A DNA stretch of 64,000 nucleotides. Origin: Pseudomonas sp. ABC1 (GTDB taxonomy: Bacteria > Pseudomonadota > Gammaproteobacteria > Pseudomonadales > Pseudomonadaceae). Location: the NCBI RefSeq assembly GCF_013395055.1, contig NZ_CP058349.1:682001-746000 (forward strand), written 5' to 3'. Positions 1 through 8,498 of this stretch are shown piece by piece. The notes under the pieces are model-generated. The model was not told the origin of the DNA and did no database searches. It saw only the letters and a list, made by a program, of their open reading frames with translations. Numbering within the stretch: the first letter of the stretch is position 1; the number at the start of each line of letters is the position of its first letter. The position numbers were made by a program, and so were the translations under genes.

Positions 1-507
1 CTTGTGGTCGACCTCGGCCAAGGTGAACTCCCAGGGACCTATCGCATCGCTGTAGGCATCGTCGCGCAGTGTCGCCTTCAAGGGCGTATTGACGAAGGCC
101 ACGGCAAAGCCGACAGGCAGCAACAACAGCAATACGACAGCGATACGACGCCGCCACGGGTTGCTGATGCCGTCGAGGCTGGGGCTTTCCGGAACCTTGA
201 CCTCCTTGCCCTTGCGCGCAGGCTGAGGCTGCACCGGTTGCCATGGCCAGTTCGGCATATAGAACACCAGGGCGGCTCCGGCAATCGTCAGCCAGCCGAG
301 CCAGGCCACGCTGCCAACGCTCCAGCCACGCACGTGGAAGTTCATGTAGAGCGCCAACGCCAGCAACGTCCAGCCGACTACCCGCAGCACACGGCTGAGC
401 CGGACGGAAAGCGCTCGCCGCAGGAAATGCTTGGCATGCTTGTCCATCGCCAGGGCCAATGCCACGAAGCCCACCAGGCTGGTCAACAGAATCAGGACAT
501 CGATCAT
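1..507 (-). CDS. DUF3325-like membrane protein, 3' end cut by window
   Basis: Reading the minus strand from the ATG at 507 stays open for 169 codons to the window edge, so the C-terminus is missing. Residues 1-85 hold three hydrophobic segments (about 3-20, 43-55, 66-84), resembling the small DUF3325 proteins that accompany PepSY proteins in Pseudomonas iron-uptake operons. A Lys/Pro-rich linker, a fourth hydrophobic segment (about 121-139) and the start of a presumably extracytoplasmic part follow, making it longer than a usual DUF3325 protein of about 110 residues. Its ATG overlaps the stop of the upstream DUF3649 gene (ATGA), so the two are translationally coupled. Function in iron acquisition is inferred from context only. 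Confidence 0.7.
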   Translation of the reverse strand, partial: MIDVLILLTSLVGFVALALAMDKHAKHFLRRALSVRLSRVLRVVGWTLLALALYMNFHVRGWSVGSVAWLGWLTIAGAALVFYMPNWPWQPVQPQPARKGKEVKVPESPSLDGISNPWRRRIAVVLLLLLPVGFAVAFVNTPLKATLRDDAYSDAIGPWEFTLAEVDHK

Positions 508-803
508 CAGGCAGCGCCTCCAGGCAGAAGCGCCCAACAGATCAGGGACAGAACCGCAGTGGGCACGACCATGCCCACCCATGCACGGGTCGCACTCCGG
601 GTGCTGAAGACCCAGACGACAACGCCGGCGTAGACCGCAAAGCTGAGCAGCGTGGCCGCCAGGACCGCATGCGCCTTGGGCAATGGCCATAGCAACGCCA
701 GCAATACTGTGATCGCAGAGGTCAATGCGTACCCGCCAACGACGGCAGCCAGCACCCGCGACGCCACCATCCAGCGATAACGCGCCGATTCACTGATATT
801 CAT
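507..803 (-). CDS. DUF3649 small membrane protein
   Basis: A 98-residue protein starting MNISESARYRW with three hydrophobic stretches, matching the DUF3649 'iron uptake' membrane proteins found beside PepSY proteins. I chose the ATG at 803 because it overlaps the TGA of the PepSY gene (ATGA), while the longer reading frame adds only an Arg/Gly-rich, non-hydrophobic leader. It sits second in a three-gene minus-strand operon. The biochemical role is unknown; the link to siderophore or iron uptake comes from its conserved neighbourhood in pseudomonads. Confidence 0.8.
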   Translation of the reverse strand: MNISESARYRWMVASRVLAAVVGGYALTSAITVLLALLWPLPKAHAVLAATLLSFAVYAGVVVWVFSTRSATRAWVGMVVPTAVLSLICWALLPGGAA

Positions 804-2440
804 TGCGTCACCGCTCCCTTTACCGTCGCTTTCGCTGCGTTCTCCGCGGCCTCGACCTTCAGCCATTTCTTCTTCAGTTTGAACGCCGCATAGGCGAACA
901 GCCCCGCCAAGGCGAACATCGTCAGGTCAAAACCGGCCAGGACCCAATCCCCATAGGGCACGGTAACCCCCAGGTGCTTGTCGGTGGTCAATGCGTTGAG
1001 CAGAGGCAACAGGGCGTAAGCGACCACGGCGATCCAGAGGATTTCCAGCCAGGCTTTCTTCACCGGACGCAGCGCCGCATAGACGAACGTCCAGCCCCAG
1101 ACCAGGAACAGGCTGTGCGCCTCCCAGTCGGCACGCTCGGCCATATCGACAGGCAGGAGGCGGTTGGCCCAGAAGTAGGCCGCAACGGCCACCGGCAGAC
1201 CGACGATGGTGCCGGCGTTGAGAATTTCCACCAGGCGCAGGCCAGCGGCATCGAAACGCGACGCCGCATCCTTCTTCAGATGACGCCCACGCCGTTTGAC
1301 CGTCCACAGGACCAGGCCGGTACCAATCATCCCGCAGCCCAGCAACCCGGAGAGCAGGTACAGCCAGCGCAACCACCAGTCAGCGAACCGGCCTTCATGC
1401 AGGGACAGGATCACGTTACGGGTTTCGGTTGCCGCCGTGCCCTTCTCCTCGCGAATCATCGGTTGCCCGTCCTCGGCGCTGAAGCGCAAGGTCGGTGCCT
1501 CGTAGACCTGCAACTGGCCGCCCTTGAGCTTGTGCACGTCGATATAGGCACCCTCTTTCTCGGGGTGGCTCACACTCAGCGATGCGACACTGCCCTCTCC
1601 CCACTGTGCCTCGGCCTTCGCCAGGACACTCGCCAGCGACACAGCCGGTTTGCTGACGGGCAGGTAGACCTCGCCCGTGTTGCGATCAAAGATTTCGTCA
1701 TAGAACTTGGTGCGCCCGGCATCCGAACTGCCATACAGGGTGTCGAGCGCTGCGGGCATGTACTGCGAGGGAAAGAACACCAGGCCGCTGTAGGTGATCA
1801 TCAGGAAGAAAGGCAGCGCCATCACACTGATGATGTTGTGCGCGTCGAGCCAGGAACGCTGTCCCTTGCCAGGACGGAAGGTGAAGAAATCCTTGAAGAT
1901 CTTCTTGTGCGTGATCACGCCCGAAACAATGGCAAGCAACATGAGCATGGTGCAGACACCCACCAGGCGAATCGCCACATCGTAGGGAATGTAGTGCAGC
2001 GCATAGTGCATCCGGTACAGCAAAGAACCGCCACCGGTGCTACGCGTCTCTACGGCTTCCTTCACTTCGCCGGTGCGGAAGTCGAGCTCCTCGCTGTTGT
2101 AACGCCCCCATGTCTGGCCACGCTCGGGCATTTCCTCCCAGGCGATTTCAAGGCCATGCACCTGCCGTGCGCCCTGATCGTAGTGCGGCAGCTCGATGCT
2201 CCAGTTCTTGGCATTGAGGCCATCGCGTTCCAGACGCGACAGTGCAAGCTCGAGCGCCGCGCCACGGTCCACGTCCTGCAGACGCTCGACAAGGGGCAAC
2301 TCGGGGCGCATCCAGCGAGAGATTTCATTCGTCACATAACCAGCGGTACCGGTGACGAACACGAAGAACAGTACCCAGCCAACCACCAGCCCTGTCCAGG
2401 TGTGCAGCCAGGCCATCGACTGGCGGAAACCTTCCTTCAT
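800..2440 (-). CDS. PepSY-associated transmembrane protein (PiuB-like)
   Basis: A 546-residue inner-membrane protein starting MKEGFRQSMAWLHTWTGLVV, the usual opening of PepSY_TM proteins, with a first membrane segment directly after it. A large periplasmic part follows, then membrane segments near residues 168-185, 215-235, 355-375 and several at the C-terminus. The family is found with TonB-dependent siderophore receptors and is thought to act as a reductase or help release iron from siderophores. The start at 2440 is chosen over an upstream in-frame ATG because the family begins here. First gene of the operon with DUF3649 and the DUF3325-like protein. Confidence 0.85.
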   Translation of the reverse strand: MKEGFRQSMAWLHTWTGLVVGWVLFFVFVTGTAGYVTNEISRWMRPELPLVERLQDVDRGAALELALSRLERDGLNAKNWSIELPHYDQGARQVHGLEIAWEEMPERGQTWGRYNSEELDFRTGEVKEAVETRSTGGGSLLYRMHYALHYIPYDVAIRLVGVCTMLMLLAIVSGVITHKKIFKDFFTFRPGKGQRSWLDAHNIISVMALPFFLMITYSGLVFFPSQYMPAALDTLYGSSDAGRTKFYDEIFDRNTGEVYLPVSKPAVSLASVLAKAEAQWGEGSVASLSVSHPEKEGAYIDVHKLKGGQLQVYEAPTLRFSAEDGQPMIREEKGTAATETRNVILSLHEGRFADWWLRWLYLLSGLLGCGMIGTGLVLWTVKRRGRHLKKDAASRFDAAGLRLVEILNAGTIVGLPVAVAAYFWANRLLPVDMAERADWEAHSLFLVWGWTFVYAALRPVKKAWLEILWIAVVAYALLPLLNALTTDKHLGVTVPYGDWVLAGFDLTMFALAGLFAYAAFKLKKKWLKVEAAENAAKATVKGAVTQ

Positions 2441-2593
2441 TGACTTAACCTTTGCCTTTTCCAGGTAGCGAGGGCAACGGTTCTGAAAACGATCGCCCAG
2501 CGTTTCATGAGTCGGGCAGCACCTTTCACGGAAAGGCATCGCGCGCCACATCATATCGGGGCGGTAGGTTAGCGAAATCGACCATCAAAGCCT

Positions 2594-2611
2594 AGTGAGA
2601 ATCAGTCTTGA
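2594..2611. promoter_or_regulatory. weak Fur-box-like sequence upstream of PepSY operon
   Basis: The sequence agtgagaatcagtcttga resembles half of a Fur box (tgagaatca) followed by a poorer inverted half. It lies about 155 bp upstream of the PepSY start, in the only promoter-sized gap of that operon. The iron-related context makes Fur control plausible, but the second half-site is weak. Confidence 0.3.
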
Positions 2612-2693
2612 AACGGCTTTTCCGGCAATATGCAATGGATAATTGAGAAGGGATTACAAACACTAGCGACAAAGGTATCGGATCATCGGAAAT

Positions 2694-2721
2694 GGCCTGC
2701 CGGAAGGGCTCCGGACAGGCC
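2694..2721 (-). terminator. hairpin downstream of HPF-like gene
   Basis: Arms at 2694-2704 and 2710-2721 pair over about 11 bp with one bulged base, just past the stop of the HPF-like gene at 2738. There is only a short run of T after it on the minus strand, so intrinsic termination is plausible but not strong. Confidence 0.5.
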
Positions 2722-2737
2722 AATGTGGTGCGGAGAA

Positions 2738-3154
2738 TCAGGACGAACGGACCTGCTCGTCAGCCAGGAAATCCTCTTCCAGCAGGGCATCCTGTTCGGC
2801 CCGCGCAAGGCCGTCGTTACCCTGCGGCTGACCCGCCGCCCGCTTGCTGCGCAACTTGCCGAACTGGTGCGTAAGGGCGTTGCCCAGTTTCTCGATGGCG
2901 CCGTCCACGGCCAGTTCGAGGGATTCCGCCTTGTGGGTCACGGAAATGGGTTGCAGCCCCTTCGGGCGTGCTTCGATCTGGCAACGCTTGTCCTGGGCAC
3001 CGGACTTGTCGCCGTTCTCATCGTTCAGATGGACCACGACACGGGTCAACTCTTCGTCGAAACGCTCCAGCCGGTCAGCCACGCTGGCGCTGACCCACTC
3101 GACCAGTCGGGCGCTGCCTTCGATATGGTTATCGCTATGAACCTGAATTTGCAT
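2738..3154 (-). CDS. HPF/RaiA-family ribosome-associated protein
   Basis: A 138-residue protein starting MQIQVHSDNHIEGSARL, with the beta-alpha-beta layout of hibernation-promoting factor/RaiA (residues 1-100) and an acidic, low-complexity tail. Members bind the 30S subunit near the decoding site and inactivate or protect ribosomes in slow growth. It lacks the long C-terminal dimerisation domain of long-form HPF. It stands alone, not next to rpoN as the main Pseudomonas hpf does, so it is likely a paralogue. Exact activity is not known. Confidence 0.75.
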   Translation of the reverse strand: MQIQVHSDNHIEGSARLVEWVSASVADRLERFDEELTRVVVHLNDENGDKSGAQDKRCQIEARPKGLQPISVTHKAESLELAVDGAIEKLGNALTHQFGKLRSKRAAGQPQGNDGLARAEQDALLEEDFLADEQVRSS

Positions 3155-3380
3155 AGGTTTTTCCCCTTTCGCCTTCTGGCATGACTGTGCGTGCCTAAAG
3201 CTATGCCATTGTTCGACGCTTTACGCAAGCCGGGTCCATTTCCGAACGTCACAAATACGCAAAGATGTGACCATGGGCAAGAAATGGAAAAGTCATTTAC
3301 CCTCGGCCTGGACAATCTCGACGAAGCGTTGTCACAACGAAGCAGTTCATCCATCACTTCATCCGCAAAGGAATCCTGCA

Positions 3381-3761
3381 ATGAGCCTGTTCAGCACAAT
3401 CCTGGAAAAACTCGGCTTCGGCGAAAAAGCGCATGCGGCACCCGCCCCCGACGCGGTAACTGCCACGCCTTCCGAAGCGCCGACGACCCAAGCCATCAGC
3501 AAGGTGGACGTGACCGCGAAGCTCGAAGAGCTGGCTGCGAAACACCCGGAAAAACTCAACTGGCGGACCTCGATCGTCGACCTGCTCAAACTGCTCGGCC
3601 TGGACAGCAGCCTGGGCGCCCGCAAGGAGCTGGCCAGCGAACTCGGCTGCCCGGCGGACAAGCTGGCCGACTCGGCCAGCATGAACATCTGGCTGCACAA
3701 GACCGTCCTGCAAAAACTGGCCGAGAACGGCGGCAATGTGCCGGCCGAACTGCTGAACTGA
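3381..3761 (+). CDS. DUF3597 family protein
   Basis: A 126-residue protein starting MSLFSTILEKLGFGEKAHA, with an Ala/Pro-rich linker (about residues 18-40) and a C-terminal domain typical of DUF3597. The ATG at 3381 follows an AAAGGAA ribosome-binding site; in-frame ATGs further upstream encode a poor leader. Family function is unknown, and the gene is convergent with dgt. Confidence 0.75.
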   Translation: MSLFSTILEKLGFGEKAHAAPAPDAVTATPSEAPTTQAISKVDVTAKLEELAAKHPEKLNWRTSIVDLLKLLGLDSSLGARKELASELGCPADKLADSASMNIWLHKTVLQKLAENGGNVPAELLN

Positions 3762-3781
3762 TCCACGCGTGATCATCGACC

Positions 3782-3806
3782 GTCCGCGGCCATAACGGCC
3801 GTGGAC
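3782..3806. terminator. inverted repeat between convergent DUF3597 and dgt genes
   Basis: Arms of 10 bp (one G-T pair) surround a 5-base loop, GTCCGCGGCC-ataac-GGCCGTGGAC. The hairpin lies between two convergent stops at 3761 and 3813 and probably limits read-through both ways, although neither side has a clear T tract. Confidence 0.5.
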
Positions 3807-3812
3807 AGTCGC

Positions 3813-5312
3813 TCACAGCGCGCTCAACGCCCTGTACTCATCCTGCGCATGCTGATCGGTCATGCCGCTGACGAAGTCCTGCAGCATCCGGGTGCGGTGA
3901 TAGAACTCCCACAACGGCGCATCCGCCGCATCTGCATCGATCGCCCTGATCGCCTCGTGATAGGCCTTGACCAACTGGCTCGGCAGACGCCGCGCCAGCA
4001 TCTGCAAATGCGGTTCGCTGCGGCAGGCACCCTCCGTCAGCGACTTGAAGATATCCGGGGTGACCCGCAGCAGACGGCCATAGTCGTCCAGCAACCCCTG
4101 CAGAATCCGATACCCCTGCAATTGCAGCGTTTCGACCTCGCGGTGGCAGAACACATGCTCCATCGCCACGTCCTTGAAGGTCTGCACGATGGCATTGGGC
4201 AAGCTGTCATCCTCCAGCAGCGCGCGATCCAGCGTACCGTGATAGACCGCCTCGATATTGTCGATGAACTGCCGTGCCGCATGCTGCACCAGCGGATGCA
4301 CCATGTTCACCCGCAACCAGATGAAAAATTCCCCGACCTTGTTGATCGGCTCCTTGTCAGCGCGCTCCTTGGCGTACTCCAGCATCGAGCGGAAACTGCG
4401 TCGCGTCCCCGGCAACGGCGTCTCCGCCGAGGCATGCTGGGCGAACTTGGCCGATAGCAACTGCACCAGTTGGTCGATGCTGAAGATGCCCTTCTCCACC
4501 GAGTCTTCGATATCCGCCAGGCAATAGGCGATGTCATCGGCGGCCTCCATGATATAGACCACCGGGTGCCGGGTGCCCACCTGCTGGCCGAGTGCGCTGC
4601 GCATGCCCTCGACGAAAGGCTCTTCCGACAGATAGAAACCGGGTTTCTTGTGCAGATAGGCGCCAGGCGTCCCCTTGGCGGGCTTAGCGGCGTAGGCCGG
4701 ACGCACGTACTTCATCAGGCCAGCCGTCTGCGTATAGGTCAGGTTCAAGCGCAGCAGCGTGGTCACCAGGCGAATCGCCTGGGCGTTGCCTTCGAACTGC
4801 TTGAGGTCACGCAGCATCTTCGTGCGCAGCTCGCCCTCGCCATCACCCAGCGGCACTGCACGTTCGAACAGCGCATCCAGCGAACGCTCGAACCATTCAC
4901 CAATCGCATATTCGCCAAAATGCCCGAAGGGTGGGTTGCCGATATCGTGCATCAGGCAGGCCATTTCGACCAGGCTCTCGAAAGCCCCCTCGAGGCCGTC
5001 CAGCCCGTACTCGCCGGCACGCTCGCCAAGCTGCTTGTAGAGTGTTCTGACGATAAAGCGCCCGACCTGCTGCACCTCCAGTGAGTGAGTCAGGCGGCTG
5101 CGCACGGCCGCATTACGCTCCAGCGGGAAAACTTGCGTCTTCTGCTGCAAGCGCCGCACGGCCGCCGAGTTGATGATGCGCCCACGGTCGCTTTCCAGTT
5201 GGTCGATCACCGCTTGCAGGTTCTCGTCCACCAACGACGAAACAGGCTCCGGCCTGCTGCCATGGGGACGCTGGCGGGAGATCCTGTGCTTGAAATTCAC
5301 CACTTCCGACAT
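3813..5312 (-). CDS. dgt: deoxyguanosinetriphosphate triphosphohydrolase
   Basis: A 499-residue HD-domain dNTPase that converts dGTP to deoxyguanosine and triphosphate. The metal-binding HD motif is visible: His76 in THSLEV and His122-Asp123 in MHDIGNPPFGHFGE. Length agrees with the Pseudomonas dGTPase (about 500 residues). The start MSEVVNFKHR at 5312 is chosen because the 63 residues upstream in frame look non-native (Cys/Trp-rich). It is monocistronic and convergent with the DUF3597 gene. Confidence 0.9.
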   Translation of the reverse strand: MSEVVNFKHRISRQRPHGSRPEPVSSLVDENLQAVIDQLESDRGRIINSAAVRRLQQKTQVFPLERNAAVRSRLTHSLEVQQVGRFIVRTLYKQLGERAGEYGLDGLEGAFESLVEMACLMHDIGNPPFGHFGEYAIGEWFERSLDALFERAVPLGDGEGELRTKMLRDLKQFEGNAQAIRLVTTLLRLNLTYTQTAGLMKYVRPAYAAKPAKGTPGAYLHKKPGFYLSEEPFVEGMRSALGQQVGTRHPVVYIMEAADDIAYCLADIEDSVEKGIFSIDQLVQLLSAKFAQHASAETPLPGTRRSFRSMLEYAKERADKEPINKVGEFFIWLRVNMVHPLVQHAARQFIDNIEAVYHGTLDRALLEDDSLPNAIVQTFKDVAMEHVFCHREVETLQLQGYRILQGLLDDYGRLLRVTPDIFKSLTEGACRSEPHLQMLARRLPSQLVKAYHEAIRAIDADAADAPLWEFYHRTRMLQDFVSGMTDQHAQDEYRALSAL

Positions 5313-5567
5313 GATGCGACTCGACTCGGACGAAAGCCCGAAGCCTAACGCGATGCCGCACACATACCAATCAACATCTTCGAGGCAAGGCAGTAGCGTC
5401 TGCTGCTGCGACCAAATGTCATGCCCGCCAGCCCCGGCGCAGCCCTCACCACGACACGCCTGCATTGCCGGACAGGCCGCTCGGAGCGACGTCCAGCTCA
5501 TGGCAGGCGCCTGGAAATGCCATGACCAATCTGTTATTCAGGCGCTCTCCAGGTCACGGACACACAC

Positions 5568-5759
5568 ATGAGCCGCGCAGCATTCCATCAGCAACATGCC
5601 ACCCAGGCCGCCGCCGAGGCCGCCCGCCTCTATCGGAAAAAGAGCGAACTGGGTGCGCACTGGCTGTCCTGGGTGGCCACCGAGCTTTACCGACTGACCC
5701 CGCCGCCCTATGCGGCCATGGTACGAAGGGAGCTGGAGCGCTTGCAGAACCAGCCATGA
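5568..5759 (+). CDS. small conserved hypothetical protein
   Basis: A 63-residue protein, MSRAAFHQQHATQAAAEA at its start, mostly helical, with a Pro-rich turn and an Arg/Glu-rich C-terminus. It resembles short proteins annotated only as hypothetical in Pseudomonas. No motif suggests a function. Codon use matches its neighbours. Confidence 0.6.
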   Translation: MSRAAFHQQHATQAAAEAARLYRKKSELGAHWLSWVATELYRLTPPPYAAMVRRELERLQNQP

Positions 5760-5830
5760 CGACTTCGGAACCCACCGAAGCGAAGCACACTTGCGTGTAA
5801 ACCATCGAACGATCCATACGAGGTTTACCC

Positions 5831-6151
5831 ATGAGCACGACATCATCCGACATCTGTGCAGCCGCCGACCGCCTGCAAGGCTTCGTCGGTTTCAACAGAA
5901 AGAGCGGGCAGCACATCGTCCGCTTCAGCGAAGACTCCTTCGGCATGGACGTGGCCGACGACAGCATCACGCCGGCCAACGAATTCGTCTGGCAACCGGT
6001 CGAGGGCGGCCTGATGGCACTGCGCCGCGAGCTGCTGCAGATATTGCTCGACCAGCATGTGGACGACCGTCTGGTCATCACCACACCGCTGCTGGTCTAC
6101 ATGCGCCGGGACGACCTGCCGGAGATCATCGCCCAGCGCCAGCGGTGCTGA
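5831..6151 (+). CDS. conserved hypothetical protein
   Basis: A 106-residue soluble protein beginning MSTTSSDICAAADRLQGF. It has no signal peptide, membrane segment or known catalytic motif that I can see. The start follows a GAGG-like ribosome-binding site at about 5819. It sits between a small hypothetical gene and the yebC-family gene, same strand, with separate intergenic gaps. Confidence 0.65.
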   Translation: MSTTSSDICAAADRLQGFVGFNRKSGQHIVRFSEDSFGMDVADDSITPANEFVWQPVEGGLMALRRELLQILLDQHVDDRLVITTPLLVYMRRDDLPEIIAQRQRC

Positions 6152-6242
6152 ACGCTGCAGACAACCGCAGGACACGCTCGTCGTGATGGCCCCGGCGAGC
6201 TAAAATCCGTTCCCCGTTCACACCTCAGCAAGCGAGACCCCC

Positions 6243-6944
6243 ATGGGCGCACAGTGGAAAGCCAAACCCAAAGAAGCCGCAGCCAATGCTCGCGGCAAGA
6301 TATTCGGACGCCTGGTCAAGGAAATCATGATCGCCGCCCGCAATGGCGCCGACCCGGACATGAACCCCAAGCTGCGCCTGGCCGTGCACCAGGCCAAGAA
6401 AGCCTCCATGCCCAAGGAGACCCTGGAACGGGCCATCAAGAAAGGCGCCGGCCTGAGCGGTGAAGTCGTGCACTTCGAGCACACCACCTACGAAGGCTTC
6501 GCGCCCCACCAGGTGCCGCTGATCGTCGAATGCGTGACGGACAACATCAACCGTACGGTCGCGGAGATCCGCGTACTGTTCCGCAAGGGGCAGTTGGGCG
6601 CCAGCGGCTCGGTCGCCTGGGACTTCGAACACGTCGGCCTGATCGAGGCCTCCAGCGATAACGGTGCCGACCCCGAGCTGGCCGCCATCGAAGCCGGCGC
6701 CCAGGATTTCGAAGAAGCCGATGAAGGCAACACCCTGTTCGTCACCGACCCGACGGATCTTGATGTCGTCAGCCGCGCCCTGCCGGAACAAGGCTTCACT
6801 GTGAACACCGCCAAGCTTGGCTACAAGCCCAAGAACCCCGTCAGCAACCTGACGCCGGAACAGCTCGAAGAAGTGGAAGCCTTTCTCGAGGCCATCGACG
6901 CCCACGACGACGTGCAGAATGTCTACGTGGGCCTCTCGGTCTGA
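6243..6944 (+). CDS. YebC/PmpR (YeeN-like) family regulator
   Basis: A 233-residue member of the YebC/TACO1 family, recognised from the N-terminal MGAQWKAKPKEAAANARGKI and the following KEIMIAARNGADPDMNPKLR region. Family members bind DNA as transcriptional regulators (PmpR) or act on translating ribosomes. The MGAQWK opening is that of the YeeN-like branch, distinct from the ruvC-linked YebC with MAGHSKW, so this is probably a paralogue. Confidence 0.85.
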   Translation: MGAQWKAKPKEAAANARGKIFGRLVKEIMIAARNGADPDMNPKLRLAVHQAKKASMPKETLERAIKKGAGLSGEVVHFEHTTYEGFAPHQVPLIVECVTDNINRTVAEIRVLFRKGQLGASGSVAWDFEHVGLIEASSDNGADPELAAIEAGAQDFEEADEGNTLFVTDPTDLDVVSRALPEQGFTVNTAKLGYKPKNPVSNLTPEQLEEVEAFLEAIDAHDDVQNVYVGLSV

Positions 6945-6999
6945 ATGACGCAGTGCACTGCAAGCGCCATGTTCCTTGCAGTGCAGCGAAGAGGATGCG

Positions 7000-7344
7000 A
7001 TGAGCACGACGAAGAGCAGCACGCCCTATAGCCAGCGCGAGCAGGGTTACCGGGAAAAAGCGCTGAAAATGTACCCGTGGGTCTGCGGCCGCTGCGCTCG
7101 GGAGTTTTCCGGAAAGCGCCTGAGCGAACTGACGGTCCACCACAAGGACCACAACCACGACAACAACCCCGAAGACGGCTCGAACTGGGAACTGTTGTGC
7201 CTGTATTGCCACGACAACGAACATTCGCGCTACACGGACAATCAGTACCAGGCAGAAGCTCGCCCCGGCAGTGACCTCGGGCCGAAGGAAACCTTCAAGG
7301 CCTTCGCCAACCTGTCGGACCTGTTGAAGAAAGGAAAGAACTGA
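7000..7344 (+). CDS. YajD-like HNH nuclease
   Basis: A 114-residue HNH-fold protein. It has CGRC near residue 26, the HNH core VHHKDHNHDNN, and a second metal-binding CLYCHDNEH. These form the zinc-bound beta-beta-alpha nuclease fold. It matches the YajD family, whose cellular role is undefined. Start at 7000 (MSTTKSS) is preferred over an upstream ATG at 6976 because a GAGG site lies just ahead of it. Confidence 0.85.
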   Translation: MSTTKSSTPYSQREQGYREKALKMYPWVCGRCAREFSGKRLSELTVHHKDHNHDNNPEDGSNWELLCLYCHDNEHSRYTDNQYQAEARPGSDLGPKETFKAFANLSDLLKKGKN

Positions 7345-7367
7345 GAGCCCCACGGACTCCAGATAGC

Positions 7368-7408
7368 AAAACGCCGGAGCGAGGCATTGCGCACTCGCTC
7401 CGGCGTTT
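7368..7408. terminator. strong bidirectional terminator
   Basis: Perfect 15-bp arms (AAACGCCGGAGCGAG and its complement) around a short loop, A-rich on the left and T-rich on the right. It lies between the convergent HNH nuclease and universal stress genes and should act on both. Confidence 0.85.
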
Positions 7409-7418
7409 CATATGACAC

Positions 7419-7853
7419 TTACTTGATCAGGATGACCGGCACCGACACTTCGTGGATCACACGAGTGGTCGCCGAGCCCAGCAGCATGCCGCTGAAGCTG
7501 CCCAGACCACGGGTCCCCATCACGACGGTGTCACAACCCAGGCGCTTGACCGTATCGCTCACCTGCTCGGCGACGTTGCCGAAGACTGCATGGGTTTCGT
7601 GCTTGATCGAAGCGGCCGCCAGAACGTCGGAAGCCTCCTGCAGCACACCCTTGGCCTTGGCCAGCAGCCCGCTGTTCAGGTTTTCGATGATGTTGGCGGT
7701 GAAATACTCGCCATACATGCCACCCTCGTAGTACTGCACGTTGAGTACATGCACGTCGAGTTCGGCGGAGTATTCACGAGCAAAATCCACAACGTATTGA
7801 AGGGCACGTTTCGAGTTATCGGACCCGTCGAAAGCAACCAGAACCTTGCGCAT
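7419..7853 (-). CDS. universal stress protein, UspA family
   Basis: A 144-residue single Usp domain. The ATP-binding signature G-2x-G-9x-G-S is visible at residues 113-127 (GTRGLGSFSGMLLGSAT), so it likely binds ATP. The N-terminal strand MRKVLVAFDGSDNSKRA is typical. Proteins of this family help survival under stress or starvation. Single-gene unit, transcribed toward the strong terminator at 7368-7408. Confidence 0.9.
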   Translation of the reverse strand: MRKVLVAFDGSDNSKRALQYVVDFAREYSAELDVHVLNVQYYEGGMYGEYFTANIIENLNSGLLAKAKGVLQEASDVLAAASIKHETHAVFGNVAEQVSDTVKRLGCDTVVMGTRGLGSFSGMLLGSATTRVIHEVSVPVILIK

Positions 7854-8023
7854 TTCCTATCTCCAATTCGATTGATGTGAACAGCATAAAATAGTCGCAC
7901 TGCCTCGGCAGGCAAGAGTCGACTTGCATTGACCTGGCACAAGACATGAGCGACTAGCAGGCCAACGAGAAACACGGGATACCACTTTTACGACCTGTCG
8001 ACGATAGCAGACGGAGCCGATGC

Positions 8024-8323
8024 TCAGCCCCTCTCCTGCACCAGCACCCAGGGTGCAACCACGACCGCCCAGAGTTCAGGGTCCCTCGACAGCCAGTCTT
8101 GCGCCTTGCCGGGTTCGACCCTGGCGACCCCGGCAGAACCCAGCCAATGGCTGACGCGCGCCTGGTCGTCTTCGGCGAACGCCAGGGCCACCTCGACCAG
8201 ATCGACCCCGTCCGCCACATGCAGCAACGCCCCTCGGGCGAAGAAAGGCTGCAGTTCCTGCCAGGAAATGACTGCGGTCTCCCCGAGCAACTTCGCGTAG
8301 AGCACGCCCTTCTCTTCCATCAT
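8024..8323 (-). CDS. DUF2288 family protein
   Basis: A 99-residue soluble protein, starting MMEEKGVLYAKLLGETAVI, matching the DUF2288 family of unknown function. I chose the tandem ATGs at 8323/8320 because the longer in-frame extension upstream is unlike the family. It is divergent from braC; the shared 175-bp gap holds a perfect palindrome. Confidence 0.75.
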   Translation of the reverse strand: MMEEKGVLYAKLLGETAVISWQELQPFFARGALLHVADGVDLVEVALAFAEDDQARVSHWLGSAGVARVEPGKAQDWLSRDPELWAVVVAPWVLVQERG

Positions 8324-8400
8324 CCAGAACCCTTGAGAAAAACCCGGACATGATAGCGCTTCCCTCCGATGGCTATGCAAGAAAACGGCTACCCCTCTAC

Positions 8401-8416
8401 ACTGTACCGGTACAGT
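8401..8416. promoter_or_regulatory. perfect 16-bp palindrome upstream of braC
   Basis: ACTGTACCGGTACAGT is a perfect 16-bp palindrome, 83 bp before the braC start and about 78 bp before the divergent DUF2288 start. It has the size and placement of an operator for a dimeric regulator. The cognate protein is not identified. Confidence 0.5.
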
Positions 8417-8498
8417 TGCCGGAGCATCGATCTCCGGCCCCTTACTGGCCAAGGCCAGTACAAGGACTCAAAGAATAACGATTAGAAGTGGAGCATTT

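Noticed and set aside
803..2443. Long plus-strand frame opposite the PepSY gene
   Set aside because: Gln/His/Arg-rich translation without any family character; typical antisense shadow of a high-GC gene.
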